A stretch of DNA of 64,000 nucleotides from an uncultured Alteromonadaceae bacterium (GCA_947503265.1 CANNDC010000010.1:124001-188000); one strand, 5' to 3'; counted from the stretch's first letter, positions 1 through 9,596 are shown. The notes: generated by a model not told the origin, from the sequence alone. Numbers and translations: made by a program.

Positions 1-430
1 CTTCACTGTTAGTATTGATCATTTGCACAGCGGCTTCACGTCCACATAGAAAAGTACCGGTAACATTTACATCTAAAACAGATTGAAATTGTTGTTTAGA
101 CATTTTGTCGACGACTTCGCCATTCTTCACTTTCAGCAACATACCGTCACGCATAATTCCTGCACTGTTGATCAAACCATTAAGTTGACCAAATTCATCT
201 GCAATTTGTTGGAATACATCTTCAACAGCTTGTTCATCCGTGACGTCTACCGCATAACCTTTGGCTTTCACACCTAGTTTGGATACGGTTTCAGCGGTCT
301 TTGTCACTGCGTCTGCTTGCATGTCGATGAGAGCGATATGAGCACCAAGATTGGCAAAGGTCTTTGCCATTGCTTCACCTAAACCTTGGGCGCCACCTGT
401 GATGGCAATCACTTTGTCTTTTAGTTGCAT
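1..430 (-). CDS. SDR-family dehydrogenase (FabG-like), 3' end outside window
   Basis: About 143 N-terminal residues of a short-chain dehydrogenase/reductase are present; the gene runs off the left edge. Translating back from the ATG at 428-430 gives the Rossmann motif TGGAQGLGEAMA near residues 10-21, which binds NAD(P)H. An acidic residue follows the second strand (ALIDMQ), a hint of NAD preference, and NSAG stands in for the usual NNAG. The catalytic YxxxK lies beyond the edge. It follows mmsB by 13 bp on the same strand, so it is probably the next gene of the valine operon. A 3-hydroxyacyl-CoA or 3-oxoacyl reductase role is likely from context, but the substrate cannot be read from the sequence. 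Confidence 0.85.
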   Translation of the reverse strand, partial: MQLKDKVIAITGGAQGLGEAMAKTFANLGAHIALIDMQADAVTKTAETVSKLGVKAKGYAVDVTDEQAVEDVFQQIADEFGQLNGLINSAGIMRDGMLLKVKNGEVVDKMSKQQFQSVLDVNVTGTFLCGREAAVQMINTNSE

Positions 431-443
431 AATAAATCCTAAA

Positions 444-1346
444 TTAAATTTTTAAACGGTTAGTTGAATTGAACAATTCGAAAACACTAGAAAAGTCACG
501 CTGGCCATTACCACTTTCGCCGTGTTTTTCGTACAATGTTTGCGCCAATTTTCCCATAGGAGTCGCAGAATGGGTGTTTTCAGCAGTTTCAATGGCTAAA
601 TTTAAGTCTTTACGCATTAAATCCACCATAAACCCACCTTGATAGTTGTTTGAAGAAGGCACACCTTCAAGTACGCCAGGACAGGGATTGTATAGCTCTA
701 ACGTCCAATTTCGTCCCGAGCTTTGTAGCATAATGTCTGACATCACCTTGGGATCTAAACCGTTATCTATCGCCATTTGCAGCGCTTCAGATGTTCCTGC
801 CATCAATACTGACAACAACATATTGTTGCAAATCTTAGCGACCTGACCTGCCCCCACCTCTCCAGCGTGAAAGATGTTTTTGCCCATGTTTTCTAACACA
901 GGTTTAGCTGTCAGGAAGTGCTGCTTCTCTCCGCCCACTATAAAAGTCAAGGTGCCCGCTTTTGCTCCTCCTACACCACCCGATACGGGTGCATCAACAA
1001 AAGAGATTGATTCAAGCGCCAGCGCCTTACCGACTTTTACTGCTGTTGCGCTATCGATTGTACTCGAATCGATGACCAGCGTTTTTGAACTTAACGAATG
1101 TATCAAACCGTTTTGCGGGTCTAAATAAAGCGACTCAACATGGTGGCCTGCAGGTAACATGGAAATAACCACGTCGGCATTTTCCACAGCTTGACTAGCG
1201 CTAGTCGCGAGCCTTGCTCCCGCTAGTTTGAGTTGATTCATTGCGTCTTGTGACAAGTCGTAAACCGTTACGTTGTGGCCACTGTTCACTAGGTTGGTGG
1301 CCATTGGGCCACCCATATTACCTAATCCGATAAATGCTATTTTCAT
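444..1346 (-). CDS. mmsB: 3-hydroxyisobutyrate dehydrogenase
   Basis: A 300-residue protein of the beta-hydroxyacid dehydrogenase family. It oxidises 3-hydroxyisobutyrate to methylmalonate semialdehyde with NAD in valine catabolism, in the cytoplasm. The N-terminal dinucleotide motif GLGNMGGPMA (residues 7-16), the substrate loop DAPVSGGVGGA (118-128) and the catalytic lysine in GQVAKICNN (Lys171) are all visible, and the length is normal. It lies 2 bp downstream of the 3-hydroxyisobutyryl-CoA hydrolase gene, whose product is its substrate, and upstream of an SDR gene. The pathway order of its neighbours makes the assignment strong. Confidence 0.94.
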   Translation of the reverse strand: MKIAFIGLGNMGGPMATNLVNSGHNVTVYDLSQDAMNQLKLAGARLATSASQAVENADVVISMLPAGHHVESLYLDPQNGLIHSLSSKTLVIDSSTIDSATAVKVGKALALESISFVDAPVSGGVGGAKAGTLTFIVGGEKQHFLTAKPVLENMGKNIFHAGEVGAGQVAKICNNMLLSVLMAGTSEALQMAIDNGLDPKVMSDIMLQSSGRNWTLELYNPCPGVLEGVPSSNNYQGGFMVDLMRKDLNLAIETAENTHSATPMGKLAQTLYEKHGESGNGQRDFSSVFELFNSTNRLKI

Positions 1347-1348
1347 CT

Positions 1349-2506
1349 TCAGCCTCCTTTAATATTTGATAACGGATGTTGATCTTCCGCCCAAGGTGAC
1401 ACGAAAAAAGAGTCGATGATGGCTTCTGACACATCTTCTGGTCTCTTAGCCCACCAGTTAGGATTATTATCTTTGTCAATCAAAAGCGCCCGCACACCTT
1501 CTTGAAATTCGCCAAATGTGGCGCAGCGACAAGAGATGACGAGTTCCATTTTAAAACATTCTGCAAGGGATAAATCTCTACCTCGAATAAGCTGTTGTTT
1601 GACTAAGTTCATGGTAATGGGAGAGCCATACTTCACTGCTTCTTGGGCTTTTTCCAACCATTTATCGCCCTCTGCATCTACAGTCAATAAGGCATCACAA
1701 TACCCTTGCACCGATTCAAGCTGATTTAATTCACTCAACAAAGACTGATGCCGGTATATATTGGAGTCTGAGGCTTCAATATCGAGCGAATGCGCTTCAC
1801 AAAGTAGCGTAAGCTGATCGTGATTGTATTCGTCATCATCTTGCCAATTTGCTTCTAGAATCGAATCATATAAAGCGTCTTTTTGATCATTGTCTACTTT
1901 GAAATCAGCCAGTCCTACGTATAAAGCATCATCAGCCGTTACACTAGCGCCTGTAATACCTAAAAACATGCCACACCCCTGCGGCATCTTATTCAGAAAC
2001 CAACTTCCGCCTACATCAGGATATAGACCAATACTTACTTCTGGCATAGCAATTCTGGATCTAGGGGTCACAATGCGATGACTCGCCCCACTCGATAAGC
2101 CTAAACCTCCTCCCATAATGATCCCCTGCCCCCATACCAGCACAGGTTTTGAATAAGTATGGATTAGGTAATCGAGGCGATATTCTTGTGTAAAAAAGTG
2201 TTGAATTTCAGGCGGGATATCATGGTACGTAGCGTCTTTGTTGAACTTGCCCTGTTCATTTTTGCTGGTCATCGCATGATACATGGAGACCACATCACCA
2301 CCTGCACAAAAGGCTTTTTGTAAATCACTTTGCAAAATAACGAGTGCTACTCTTGAATCACCTTGCCACTGCTTCAATTTGTTGAGCAACAATTCAACCA
2401 TTTCGGTATTTAACGCATTCAAGGCTTTAGGATTATTCAAGGTAGCAATACCAACTAGTTTGCCGTTTTGGCATTTGCTCTCTTGAAACAAAACAAAATT
2501 GCTCAT
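1349..2506 (-). CDS. 3-hydroxyisobutyryl-CoA hydrolase (crotonase superfamily)
   Basis: A 385-residue crotonase-fold protein of the HIBYL-CoA hydrolase type, which releases CoA from 3-hydroxyisobutyryl-CoA in valine breakdown. Visible features are FCAGGDVVSMY (about residues 66-76) for CoA-ester binding, the oxyanion-hole segment GIIMGGGLGLSSG (about 128-140) and the MPEVSIGLYPDVGGS stretch (about 154-168) holding the acidic catalytic residues. The length fits hydrolases (350-390) better than enoyl-CoA hydratases (about 260). It sits between the acyl-CoA dehydrogenase gene (29 bp away) and mmsB (2 bp). No separate enoyl-CoA hydratase is seen in the visible part of the operon; that step may be encoded beyond the left edge. 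Confidence 0.9.
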   Translation of the reverse strand: MSNFVLFQESKCQNGKLVGIATLNNPKALNALNTEMVELLLNKLKQWQGDSRVALVILQSDLQKAFCAGGDVVSMYHAMTSKNEQGKFNKDATYHDIPPEIQHFFTQEYRLDYLIHTYSKPVLVWGQGIIMGGGLGLSSGASHRIVTPRSRIAMPEVSIGLYPDVGGSWFLNKMPQGCGMFLGITGASVTADDALYVGLADFKVDNDQKDALYDSILEANWQDDDEYNHDQLTLLCEAHSLDIEASDSNIYRHQSLLSELNQLESVQGYCDALLTVDAEGDKWLEKAQEAVKYGSPITMNLVKQQLIRGRDLSLAECFKMELVISCRCATFGEFQEGVRALLIDKDNNPNWWAKRPEDVSEAIIDSFFVSPWAEDQHPLSNIKGG

Positions 2507-2535
2507 AAACCGAATCCTTTGCTGATCATTAATAT

Positions 2536-3693
2536 TTAGTAAACTTGAGCTGCATGCTCTGCCAGTAAACGACGTCCAATGATAACGCGCATAATTTCGT
2601 TGGTTCCTTCAAGAATCTGATGCACTCGCACATCTCGAACATGACGTTCCAACGGATATTCTTGAATGTACCCATAGCCACCGTGTAATTGCAGTGCTTC
2701 ATTGCACACTTTAAATCCCACGTCTGTAGCAAATCGTTTCGCCATTGCACAATAGGTAGTCTTTTCAGGATCGTTTGAATCGATTTTGAACGCCGCCAAT
2801 CTGACCATTTGCCTTGCTGCTACTAGCTCAGTAGCCATATCTGCTAACTTAAACTGAAGAGCCTGAAAAGCGGCAAGAGGTTTACCAAATTGTGAGCGAG
2901 TTTTTAGGTATTCAGTGGCAGTATCCAAAGCTTGCTGTGCAGTGCCTATTGAACAGGTAGCAATATTGACTCGACCACCATCCAGCCCGCTCATGGCAAA
3001 TTTAAAGCCTTCACCTTCTTCTCCAAGTAAGTTACAAGCTGGAACTTTGACATTTTCAAAGGTCACAAGTCGAGTTGGCTGTGCATTCCAACCCATTTTT
3101 TCTTCTGCTTTGCCGTAAATAATACCTTCGCTATCCGCTGGGATAACTAACGCAGAAATACCCGCTGCGCCGGGTCCACCAGTGCGTACCATCACCACTA
3201 AGACTTCGGTTTCTCCTGCACCCGAGATAAACATTTTTGAACCGTTTACTAGGTAGTTGTCGCCTTGTATCTTGGCAGTCGTGCGCAATGACGCTGCATC
3301 TGAGCCTGAGCCAGGTTCGGTTAAACAATAGGATGCTAATTTTTCACCTGTTACCAACGATGGGCACCATTGCTGCTTGACCTCTTCGGTTCCCCAAGAA
3401 GCGATCATCCAAGTCGCCATGTTATGTATTGTCATCATCGCAGCGGTTGCCGTGCAACCCATGGACAGTTGTTCAAAAATGATGGACGAATCTAATCTGC
3501 CTAGACCCACACCACCAGCATCTTCAGGCGTGTATAAGGAACAAAACCCCATTTCTCCCGCTTTTTGGATGACTTCTTTTGGGAAGTAGTGTTCTTTGTC
3601 CCATTTGGCGGCGTTCGGAGCTAACTCTGATTCAGCAAACTGTTTAGCGGTTTCCGCAAAGGCTTTTTGATCATCAGTAAGATTAAAGTTCAT
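2536..3693 (-). CDS. Acyl-CoA dehydrogenase, probably isobutyryl-CoA dehydrogenase
   Basis: A 385-residue FAD-dependent acyl-CoA dehydrogenase. The signatures CLTEPGSGSDAASL (about residues 127-140) and QLHGGYGYIQEYPLER near the C terminus are clear. The catalytic base is the C-terminal glutamate of ILEGTNEIMR (about Glu362), as in short and medium-chain enzymes and in isobutyryl-CoA dehydrogenase, and unlike isovaleryl-CoA dehydrogenase. Its position between mmsA and the 3-hydroxyisobutyryl-CoA hydrolase gene supports isobutyryl-CoA as substrate, with electrons passed to ETF. Substrate choice is inferred from context. A 117-bp gap separates it from mmsA, the widest gap in this operon. Confidence 0.88.
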   Translation of the reverse strand: MNFNLTDDQKAFAETAKQFAESELAPNAAKWDKEHYFPKEVIQKAGEMGFCSLYTPEDAGGVGLGRLDSSIIFEQLSMGCTATAAMMTIHNMATWMIASWGTEEVKQQWCPSLVTGEKLASYCLTEPGSGSDAASLRTTAKIQGDNYLVNGSKMFISGAGETEVLVVMVRTGGPGAAGISALVIPADSEGIIYGKAEEKMGWNAQPTRLVTFENVKVPACNLLGEEGEGFKFAMSGLDGGRVNIATCSIGTAQQALDTATEYLKTRSQFGKPLAAFQALQFKLADMATELVAARQMVRLAAFKIDSNDPEKTTYCAMAKRFATDVGFKVCNEALQLHGGYGYIQEYPLERHVRDVRVHQILEGTNEIMRVIIGRRLLAEHAAQVY

Positions 3694-3810
3694 CGTTTTC
3701 TTTCCTAGTTATTTGGCTATGGATTTGCTTTTTACAATGACTTCTTCTTTTGTTCTCTGTCGTTTTCTAAGCAAATCTGTTGTTAACATTATTTGTAGCA
3801 CTTTTTGTAG

Positions 3811-5301
3811 CTACCTAAGATTAATCGTCATATTTGGGCCAGTTGGAATATCATCTTCAAACCATCTAGCCGTGATCGTTTTCGTTTCAGTATAAAAACG
3901 CACAGCTTGTTTTCCGTAAGCATGTAAATCACCATAGAAAGAATTCTTCCAACCGGTAAAAGAAAAGAACGGCAGAGGCACAGGTATAGGCACATTAATA
4001 CCCACCTGACCGACTTCAATTTCGTGTTGATATTTCCGTGCTGCTGCACCACTCGCGGTGAAGATAGAGGTGCCATTACCGAATGGATTCCGATTCACCA
4101 GTGCAATGGCATCTTCCAAAGTGTCGACAGAGACGCAACACAAAACCGGTCCAAATATTTCTTGTTGATAAATTGCCATGTCCTCGGTGACATCAGCAAA
4201 TAAAGTTGGACCCACCCAGTTACCTTCTTCATAGCCTGCTACGCTGAAGTTTGAACCATCTAACAAGCAGTTTGCGCCTTGTTCTTTACCTTGTTGAATT
4301 AACGTAAGAACGCGTTTTTTTGCCTCAGGGCTAATGAGCGGCCCATATCCCGCTTCTTTGTCATCCCACAAGCCAGGTTTAACCTCTTTAAGTAGTTCAA
4401 CCAATTCGGGGATCCAATCTTGCGTGGTGCCAACGAAAACAGCTACAGAAATAGCCATGCATCTCTGCCCAGCAGCGCCCACGGACGAGCCCACTAGGTT
4501 ATTCAAAACTTGCGCCTTATTTGCATCAGGCATGATAACGCTATGGTTCTTAGCACCTGCAAAGCATTGTGCTCGTTTCATATTGTCCGTTGCTGTTTTG
4601 TAAATGTGTTGACCCACAGGTACCGAGCCGACAAAGGAAACGGCCTTTATATCTTGATGATTTAGGAGTTGATTAACTTGCTCTTTACCACCGTGAACTA
4701 CATTTAGTACCCCCTTGGGTGCCCCAGCCTCAATAAATAGTTCCGCTAGCCTTGTGGGCGTGAAAGGGTCTTGTTCTGATGGCTTGAGTACAAATGTATT
4801 GCCACACGCAATGGCCATGGGGAACATCCACAAGGGAATCATCGCAGGAAAGTTAAAAGGGGTAATTCCCAAACAAACGCCTAATGGCTGAATATAACTA
4901 TAGGTGTCTATTCCTCTTGCTACGTTTTCTGCTGTCTCCCCCATCATCATTGAGCACACGTTTGCGGCTTGTTCAACCACTTCTATTCCGCGCCAAACGT
5001 CTCCTTTAGCGTCAGCAAACGTTTTTCCGGTTTCTTTGCTGAGTATTTCAGCAATTTCATCATGATGCTTTTTCAAAAGCATTTGGTAATTCATCATGAC
5101 TCTTGCTCGTTCTGGCGCTGGAACTTCTTTCCAAGATTCAAATGCACGTTTTGCACTGTCTACCGCAGAATCAATTTCTAGTTCAGTAGTACAAGGCGCC
5201 TTGCCAATCAATTCATTGTTAGCGGGGTTAGTAATATTGATAAATTGGTTCGCATCAGAGTTAGCGAAGTTGCCGTCAATTAGAAGAGGAATTGTTTTCA
5301 T
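3811..5301 (-). CDS. mmsA: CoA-acylating methylmalonate-semialdehyde dehydrogenase
   Basis: A 496-residue aldehyde dehydrogenase of the MmsA type, converting methylmalonate semialdehyde to propionyl-CoA with NAD and CoA, the last step specific to valine. Catalytic Cys281 lies in [11 protein letters not shown]. The NAD-binding region has FVGSVPVG (about 223-230), and the [14 protein letters not shown] block (146-159) is typical of MmsA. MmsA enzymes lack the usual catalytic glutamate, consistent with FAGAKNH (247-253). It is the promoter-proximal gene of the minus-strand operon and has an 18-bp palindrome 57 bp upstream of its start that matches the liu operon leader. Confidence 0.95.
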   Translation of the reverse strand: MKTIPLLIDGNFANSDANQFINITNPANNELIGKAPCTTELEIDSAVDSAKRAFESWKEVPAPERARVMMNYQMLLKKHHDEIAEILSKETGKTFADAKGDVWRGIEVVEQAANVCSMMMGETAENVARGIDTYSYIQPLGVCLGITPFNFPAMIPLWMFPMAIACGNTFVLKPSEQDPFTPTRLAELFIEAGAPKGVLNVVHGGKEQVNQLLNHQDIKAVSFVGSVPVGQHIYKTATDNMKRAQCFAGAKNHSVIMPDANKAQVLNNLVGSSVGAAGQRCMAISVAVFVGTTQDWIPELVELLKEVKPGLWDDKEAGYGPLISPEAKKRVLTLIQQGKEQGANCLLDGSNFSVAGYEEGNWVGPTLFADVTEDMAIYQQEIFGPVLCCVSVDTLEDAIALVNRNPFGNGTSIFTASGAAARKYQHEIEVGQVGINVPIPVPLPFFSFTGWKNSFYGDLHAYGKQAVRFYTETKTITARWFEDDIPTGPNMTINLR

Positions 5302-5357
5302 TTTTCACATTACCTTGGCCAAAAGTGTCAATTTACACGAGTCTAACTTAGATTTAC

Positions 5358-5375
5358 CTTAACGTTAACGTTAAG
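5358..5375. promoter_or_regulatory. Putative LiuR operator upstream of mmsA
   Basis: A perfect 18-bp palindrome, CTTAACGTTAACGTTAAG, lies 57 bp upstream of the mmsA start. Its core TTAACGTTAA is close to the palindrome in front of liuR (9832-9847). LiuR-family MerR regulators are known to control both leucine and valine degradation genes in gammaproteobacteria through TTACG-type palindromes. A weak minus-strand promoter (TTGGTA, 17 bp, TTAAAC) would end just upstream of it, so binding would block transcription. Binding itself is inferred. Confidence 0.72.
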
Positions 5376-5422
5376 TTTAAAATAAAGTGTAAAAATTTAC
5401 CAATCTCTGGAGGTTATTGATC

Positions 5423-5550
5423 ATTGCCGTATACTTTTCGTTTTTATTGGAAGCGCTTTAGTTGAGGTGCAGTCTTGAAGACAAATCCTTTGAACAGCGT
5501 TGGTGCGGCAAAAACAACAACGGTCAACAGCTCATGGGGTCGGCCAGTCT
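5423..5550 (+). repeat. Degenerate intergenic repeat, copy A
   Basis: This part of the 357-bp gap between mmsA and the response-regulator gene resembles 20865-21075. Shared blocks, with mismatches, run from a TTGC-TAT-CTTTT block through GAAGACAAATCCTTT (TAAGACGAATCCTTC in the other copy) to GGTCAACAGC. Copy A lacks an internal stretch of about 85 bp found in copy B. Both copies lie about 110 bp upstream of a plus-strand gene start. The nature of the element is unknown. The rest of the gap shows nothing clear except the operator at 5358-5375. Confidence 0.5.
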
Positions 5551-5658
5551 TTTTTGCTTAGTTAAACTCGGATCTTGTAAGTGAAATTAGGTAATAGGTG
5601 TAATTCTTTACCTTTGCTTGCTATATTTCTTTTACTTCCTCATGCAACTCGGTTTGTA

Positions 5659-7335
5659 ATGGATAGACAAAAAGTCAATATCGCAGTGGTAGAAGACAAC
5701 GGAATGGCACGCATCAACTTGCGTAACCACCTAATGCAAATGGGATTCAATAAAATCGCTTGCTATTCTCACGGCCGTGAATTAGTCAAAGGGATGCAAC
5801 AAAAGCACTTTGACTTAATTCTGATGGACTATCATCTAGGTAACAATAAAAATGGTGTCGAAGTGATTCATGACATCAATAAAACAGGATTACTTAAAAA
5901 TGTAACCTGCTTAATCTTTGTCACGTCGGATCGCCTACCTATCATTATTGGACAAATTGTTGATGTGCATCCAGACGATCTTGTTGTTAAGCCCTACACA
6001 ATTCGAATACTAGAAAAAACCCTGCTGAATTGCCTAAAAATTAATATGCACTGTCGCCCTGTGTTGCATCTAATTGACCAACAAAAGTGGCAAAAGGCAC
6101 TAGAAGAACTCGACCAAATAATAAAAAGCAACATTCTACCTAAATCTAAAACCAGTCTATTGAAACTCAGAGCAAGATTGTTGTTGAAACTAGGAAGATT
6201 TGAACAAGCCACTGAACTTTATGAATCAGTATTGGCAGGTTCAGATAAGGTAATTTGGGCAAAATGGGGTGTCATTCACGCCCAGTTTTTAGCTGGCAAA
6301 GGTGAAGTCAGTGAAGAAATTCTGAAAGATATGCTAGGGGCTCACCTAACCAATGATAAAGCTTGCGAATGGTTAGCAAGAATTTCGGTTGGACGAAAGG
6401 AGTATGTCAAAGCCGAAGAATACATTGATTTAATCAGTGAGGGATCGTTATCGACAGCCGCAACTAAACTCAAAACTTACCTTTATCAGATTCAGGATAA
6501 GGTCGAAGATGCGATTGACATGCTCGAGCGCAAACGGATGAGCAACAAACATATTCGTGAAAAATATGCAGAATTGTCACTGGAATTAGCGCGTTGTTAT
6601 CTCTATTTTGCCGAAACCAAAGGAAAAAACGAAAGGGCTAAGCCCATAAAAGTAGCTCGATTTTTAATTGGTTCGGCTGGAAGGCATTTTCTCGAAGAGG
6701 GACTGCAATTAAAGAAAGAATACATGAACGTGCTGGCCTACATACTCGAAGACAATATTGAGAAAGCCAATGAGTTGCTTAGAGAGTCCAATATCAATGA
6801 CCTAAAAAATGCGGATATAACAACCATGACAGACGCTGTAAAAGCGTGGGTTGATGTTGGCGATGAGATGAAAGCTGCACAAATACTGTTTAACTGCGGC
6901 GAAAAAATCAAGCAAATGGAAGATCTTACTGATCAATCCATCTCTGACTTGTTAGTCAGCCAACGAGAAGATGACATGGGTGAACGCAGGCCTAGAGCGT
7001 TAAAGTACAACAAACAAGGACTCGGATTACACAGTAATAGAAAATATGTTGAGGCGGTCGAATATTTTTATCAAGCTTATATTTTATTCCCCAAAGAATC
7101 CGCATTTGGCTTGAACTTGTTGCAAAGTTTGGTGGAAGCGGAATTGGCGGAATTCTCCAATATTAAAACATTGCGGGTATTCAACGAGTTAGATAAACGT
7201 GATCTAAACGCCTCGAATCGCAAAAGATTGAATGAAATAGGTAAAAAAATCAGTTTAGACAAAGATAGGTTCATCGTAACGAATGAGGCTCAAGACAATA
7301 GTCATAGCATTAACGAAACAGATGAATTCCTATGA
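5659..7335 (+). CDS. Response regulator with receiver domain and TPR-like tail
   Basis: A 558-residue protein. Residues about 5-125 form a CheY-like receiver with acidic VEDN (11-14), phosphoacceptor Asp57 in LILMDYHLG, a Thr in FVTSD and the conserved Lys in VVKPY. The remaining 430 residues are helical repeats of tetratricopeptide type (for example KTSLLKLRARLLLKLGRFEQ and LKYNKQGLGLHSNRKYVEA), with no DNA-binding or enzymatic output domain, so output is probably by protein contact. An in-frame GTG at 5581 would add 26 hydrophobic residues; the ATG at 5659 is preferred because receivers are cytoplasmic. No histidine kinase is adjacent, so its partner is unknown. It converges on kynU with 3 bp between stops. 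Confidence 0.85.
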   Translation: MDRQKVNIAVVEDNGMARINLRNHLMQMGFNKIACYSHGRELVKGMQQKHFDLILMDYHLGNNKNGVEVIHDINKTGLLKNVTCLIFVTSDRLPIIIGQIVDVHPDDLVVKPYTIRILEKTLLNCLKINMHCRPVLHLIDQQKWQKALEELDQIIKSNILPKSKTSLLKLRARLLLKLGRFEQATELYESVLAGSDKVIWAKWGVIHAQFLAGKGEVSEEILKDMLGAHLTNDKACEWLARISVGRKEYVKAEEYIDLISEGSLSTAATKLKTYLYQIQDKVEDAIDMLERKRMSNKHIREKYAELSLELARCYLYFAETKGKNERAKPIKVARFLIGSAGRHFLEEGLQLKKEYMNVLAYILEDNIEKANELLRESNINDLKNADITTMTDAVKAWVDVGDEMKAAQILFNCGEKIKQMEDLTDQSISDLLVSQREDDMGERRPRALKYNKQGLGLHSNRKYVEAVEYFYQAYILFPKESAFGLNLLQSLVEAELAEFSNIKTLRVFNELDKRDLNASNRKRLNEIGKKISLDKDRFIVTNEAQDNSHSINETDEFL

Positions 7336-7338
7336 CAA

Positions 7339-8601
7339 TTAGGTGACTTTTGACTGAATCTGGAATTGCGGAAGTTGATAGTGTCGGTTCTGAACAATCT
7401 CAAACAAACAAGAAACGCATCGATAAACATCTTCATATCGCGTGTACAAAGGAGTAAATCCTACTCTAAGCATGTCTGGCGCACGAAAATCACAAATCAC
7501 CCCCTTACTGATGAGCGCCTGACAAATTGCATAGGCATCAGGATGCGAAAATGCCAACTGACTGCCCCTTACCTCGCTGTTTAATGGCGAGCTTAACCTA
7601 AGTGTTTTATCTAAATTACTTTCTTTCATTAGTGTCAGAAAAAACTCACTAAGGGCAATCGACTTTTGACGAACCTGCAACAAATCTACTCCCGTGAACA
7701 CATCTAAGGCCGCGTCGAGCACGCTCATTGATAATATTGCAGGAGTGCCAGTCATACATTGAGCCATTCCTTCTGCTGCTTCATACTGCGGAGAAAATGC
7801 AAACGCATTTTTATGCCCCATCCAACCAAATAAAGGTTGTTGAAACTGGGTTTGGTGTCGTTTGGCGACATACATAAACGCAGGGCAGCCAGGACCACCA
7901 TTGAGATATTTATATCCACAACCTACGGCAAAATCTACGCAACAATCATCTAGATGAATTGGAATAGCACCAACACTGTGTGCCAAATCCCAAATAACCA
8001 AGATGCCTTTGGATTGGGCTAGCTGGGTCAGTCTTTTCATGTCGTGAATTGCACCAGAACGAAAATCAACGTGAGTTAGCATTAATACTGAAACGTCTTC
8101 GCTCAAACTAGAAGCTATTTGATCTTTGTCTACACAAACCAATTCACAATTGGATTTCCCTAATACACTTTGCAGCCCTTGCGCCATATAAATATCAGTG
8201 GGGAAATTTCCTTTTTCAGTTAGTATTATTTTGCGCCCAATATTTATTTTCATCGCGGCACTAAGCAATTTAAACAGATTCACCGATATAGAATCGCAGC
8301 ATATAGTCTGGCCTTTGTCAGCGCCGATTAATTTGCCAATCTTATCCCCTACTCTCGTTGGCAAATCAATCCAGTCATGTCGATTCCAAGAGGATATTAG
8401 GTCTTTTCCCCACTGTTCCTCAATGACTTCCTTAGCTCTGATTTTTGCTTTTTTGGGCAAGGGTCCTAATGAGTTTCCATCTAAGTAGATTTTGTCAGCA
8501 GGAATATCAAATTCGCTTCTCAACGAAGAGAGACTATCTTTTGCGTCATATTCTTTTGCGTAGCGCAGCCAATCGTCATTTTGTGTGAAATCGTTTGGCA
8601 T
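7339..8601 (-). CDS. kynU: Kynureninase
   Basis: A 420-residue PLP-dependent enzyme cleaving kynurenine to anthranilate and alanine (and possibly 3-hydroxykynurenine) in tryptophan catabolism. The PLP lysine is Lys231 in GCGYKYLNGGPG, a hallmark of kynureninases. IYLDGNSLGPLPK (38-50) and the aspartate in VIWDLAHSVGA (202-212), which contacts the pyridine nitrogen, are also present, and the length is typical. It starts 2 bp downstream of the formamidase-like gene, so the two are probably co-transcribed and perform consecutive steps. Tryptophan 2,3-dioxygenase (kynA) is not in the window. Confidence 0.93.
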   Translation of the reverse strand: MPNDFTQNDDWLRYAKEYDAKDSLSSLRSEFDIPADKIYLDGNSLGPLPKKAKIRAKEVIEEQWGKDLISSWNRHDWIDLPTRVGDKIGKLIGADKGQTICCDSISVNLFKLLSAAMKINIGRKIILTEKGNFPTDIYMAQGLQSVLGKSNCELVCVDKDQIASSLSEDVSVLMLTHVDFRSGAIHDMKRLTQLAQSKGILVIWDLAHSVGAIPIHLDDCCVDFAVGCGYKYLNGGPGCPAFMYVAKRHQTQFQQPLFGWMGHKNAFAFSPQYEAAEGMAQCMTGTPAILSMSVLDAALDVFTGVDLLQVRQKSIALSEFFLTLMKESNLDKTLRLSSPLNSEVRGSQLAFSHPDAYAICQALISKGVICDFRAPDMLRVGFTPLYTRYEDVYRCVSCLFEIVQNRHYQLPQFQIQSKVT

Positions 8602-8603
8602 TT

Positions 8604-9596
8604 TTATTGTCCGCTCAACTTTATTTGTTCAAGTAACACTTTGAAAGCCTCGGAATCAGGATGCAACCAATCAAAGTGACCCGCATTTTCCACTGCAACA
8701 AACTTAGCATTGAAATTTGCGTTCGAACTCTGCCTTATGGGAACAATGCTGTCTCCTGTGCCGTGTATCAGAGTAGTTAATTTTTCATTCGTGTTGAGTT
8801 GCTCACTGGGATTGGCAGTAGAATAATCATCGATTAATTCTGATGGCTCACCTCCCATAAAACCAGCAACAGCTGACTGGCAACTGTTGCCTCCTACGGC
8901 ATACTGTTTAAGGTCACTAATTGCAGCTAAACCGATAACTTTCTCAGTCATATTTGGTTGCGCAGATTTAGCCATTAAGACACTTTGCGCAAGCAGCGCC
9001 AGATGCCCCCCTGCAGAATGTCCAACCAAGAAGACTTTCGACTTATCAAATTTAAAATGGGTCTGATTCAGAATGTAATCAATACCGGCTAACACATCGT
9101 GAAATGTACCTGGCCAACCTCCGCCTGCATCGCCAGTTCTGCGGTACTCGATACTCCATACCATGTTTCCTTGCGCCGCAAGCGCGCTGGTTAGCGGATA
9201 GCTGTGCTCTATTGAAAAAGCATTGAGCCAACAACCTCCATGAATAAAGATAACTAGCCCGGGCTGTTTACTTTTATTCATTAGATTGTTCTTTTGACTA
9301 TCTATTAGACTGTGATTAGGTAACCACAACTTGCCAAACTGCAGAGGATCATCGCCATAGAATACGGTTTTATCCGCTTGTTCAAAAGGCAAAGCCAATA
9401 TTGATGAGTAACTCACATTTGGCGCGACATAAGCGGGAGGCATATTTATTGCGGTGTTATTTTTGACACTACACGAAACCAATAGACTGGTAATTGAAAC
9501 GCAAAGGAAGCGACAAAGGATACGAGGCAAACAAGTTACTTTTTGCTGAATGTAGATATGCAAGGCTGAAATTATTATCGTTTTATTTGTTTGCAC
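8604..9596 (-). CDS. Alpha/beta hydrolase, probable kynurenine formamidase; lipoprotein-like N terminus
   Basis: A 330-residue alpha/beta hydrolase of the BD-FAE/arylformamidase-like group. The oxyanion motif HGGCW begins at residue 119, nucleophile Ser194 lies in GHSAGG, and Asp (HGTGDSIVPI) and His (NAGHFDW) complete a plausible triad. Adjacency to kynU suggests it hydrolyses N-formylkynurenine. The N terminus holds a hydrophobic stretch ending in a lipobox-like SLLVSC at Cys42. That is late for a signal peptide, so the real start may be the TTG codon at residue 23. An exported lipoprotein formamidase would be unusual, since the pathway is cytoplasmic, so another esterase role remains possible. 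Confidence 0.7.
   Translation of the reverse strand: MQTNKTIIISALHIYIQQKVTCLPRILCRFLCVSITSLLVSCSVKNNTAINMPPAYVAPNVSYSSILALPFEQADKTVFYGDDPLQFGKLWLPNHSLIDSQKNNLMNKSKQPGLVIFIHGGCWLNAFSIEHSYPLTSALAAQGNMVWSIEYRRTGDAGGGWPGTFHDVLAGIDYILNQTHFKFDKSKVFLVGHSAGGHLALLAQSVLMAKSAQPNMTEKVIGLAAISDLKQYAVGGNSCQSAVAGFMGGEPSELIDDYSTANPSEQLNTNEKLTTLIHGTGDSIVPIRQSSNANFNAKFVAVENAGHFDWLHPDSEAFKVLLEQIKLSGQ

Noticed and set aside
5581..5658. GTG start adding a hydrophobic N terminus to the response regulator
   Set aside because: A cytoplasmic receiver domain would not carry a signal-like segment; the ATG at 5659 fits better.
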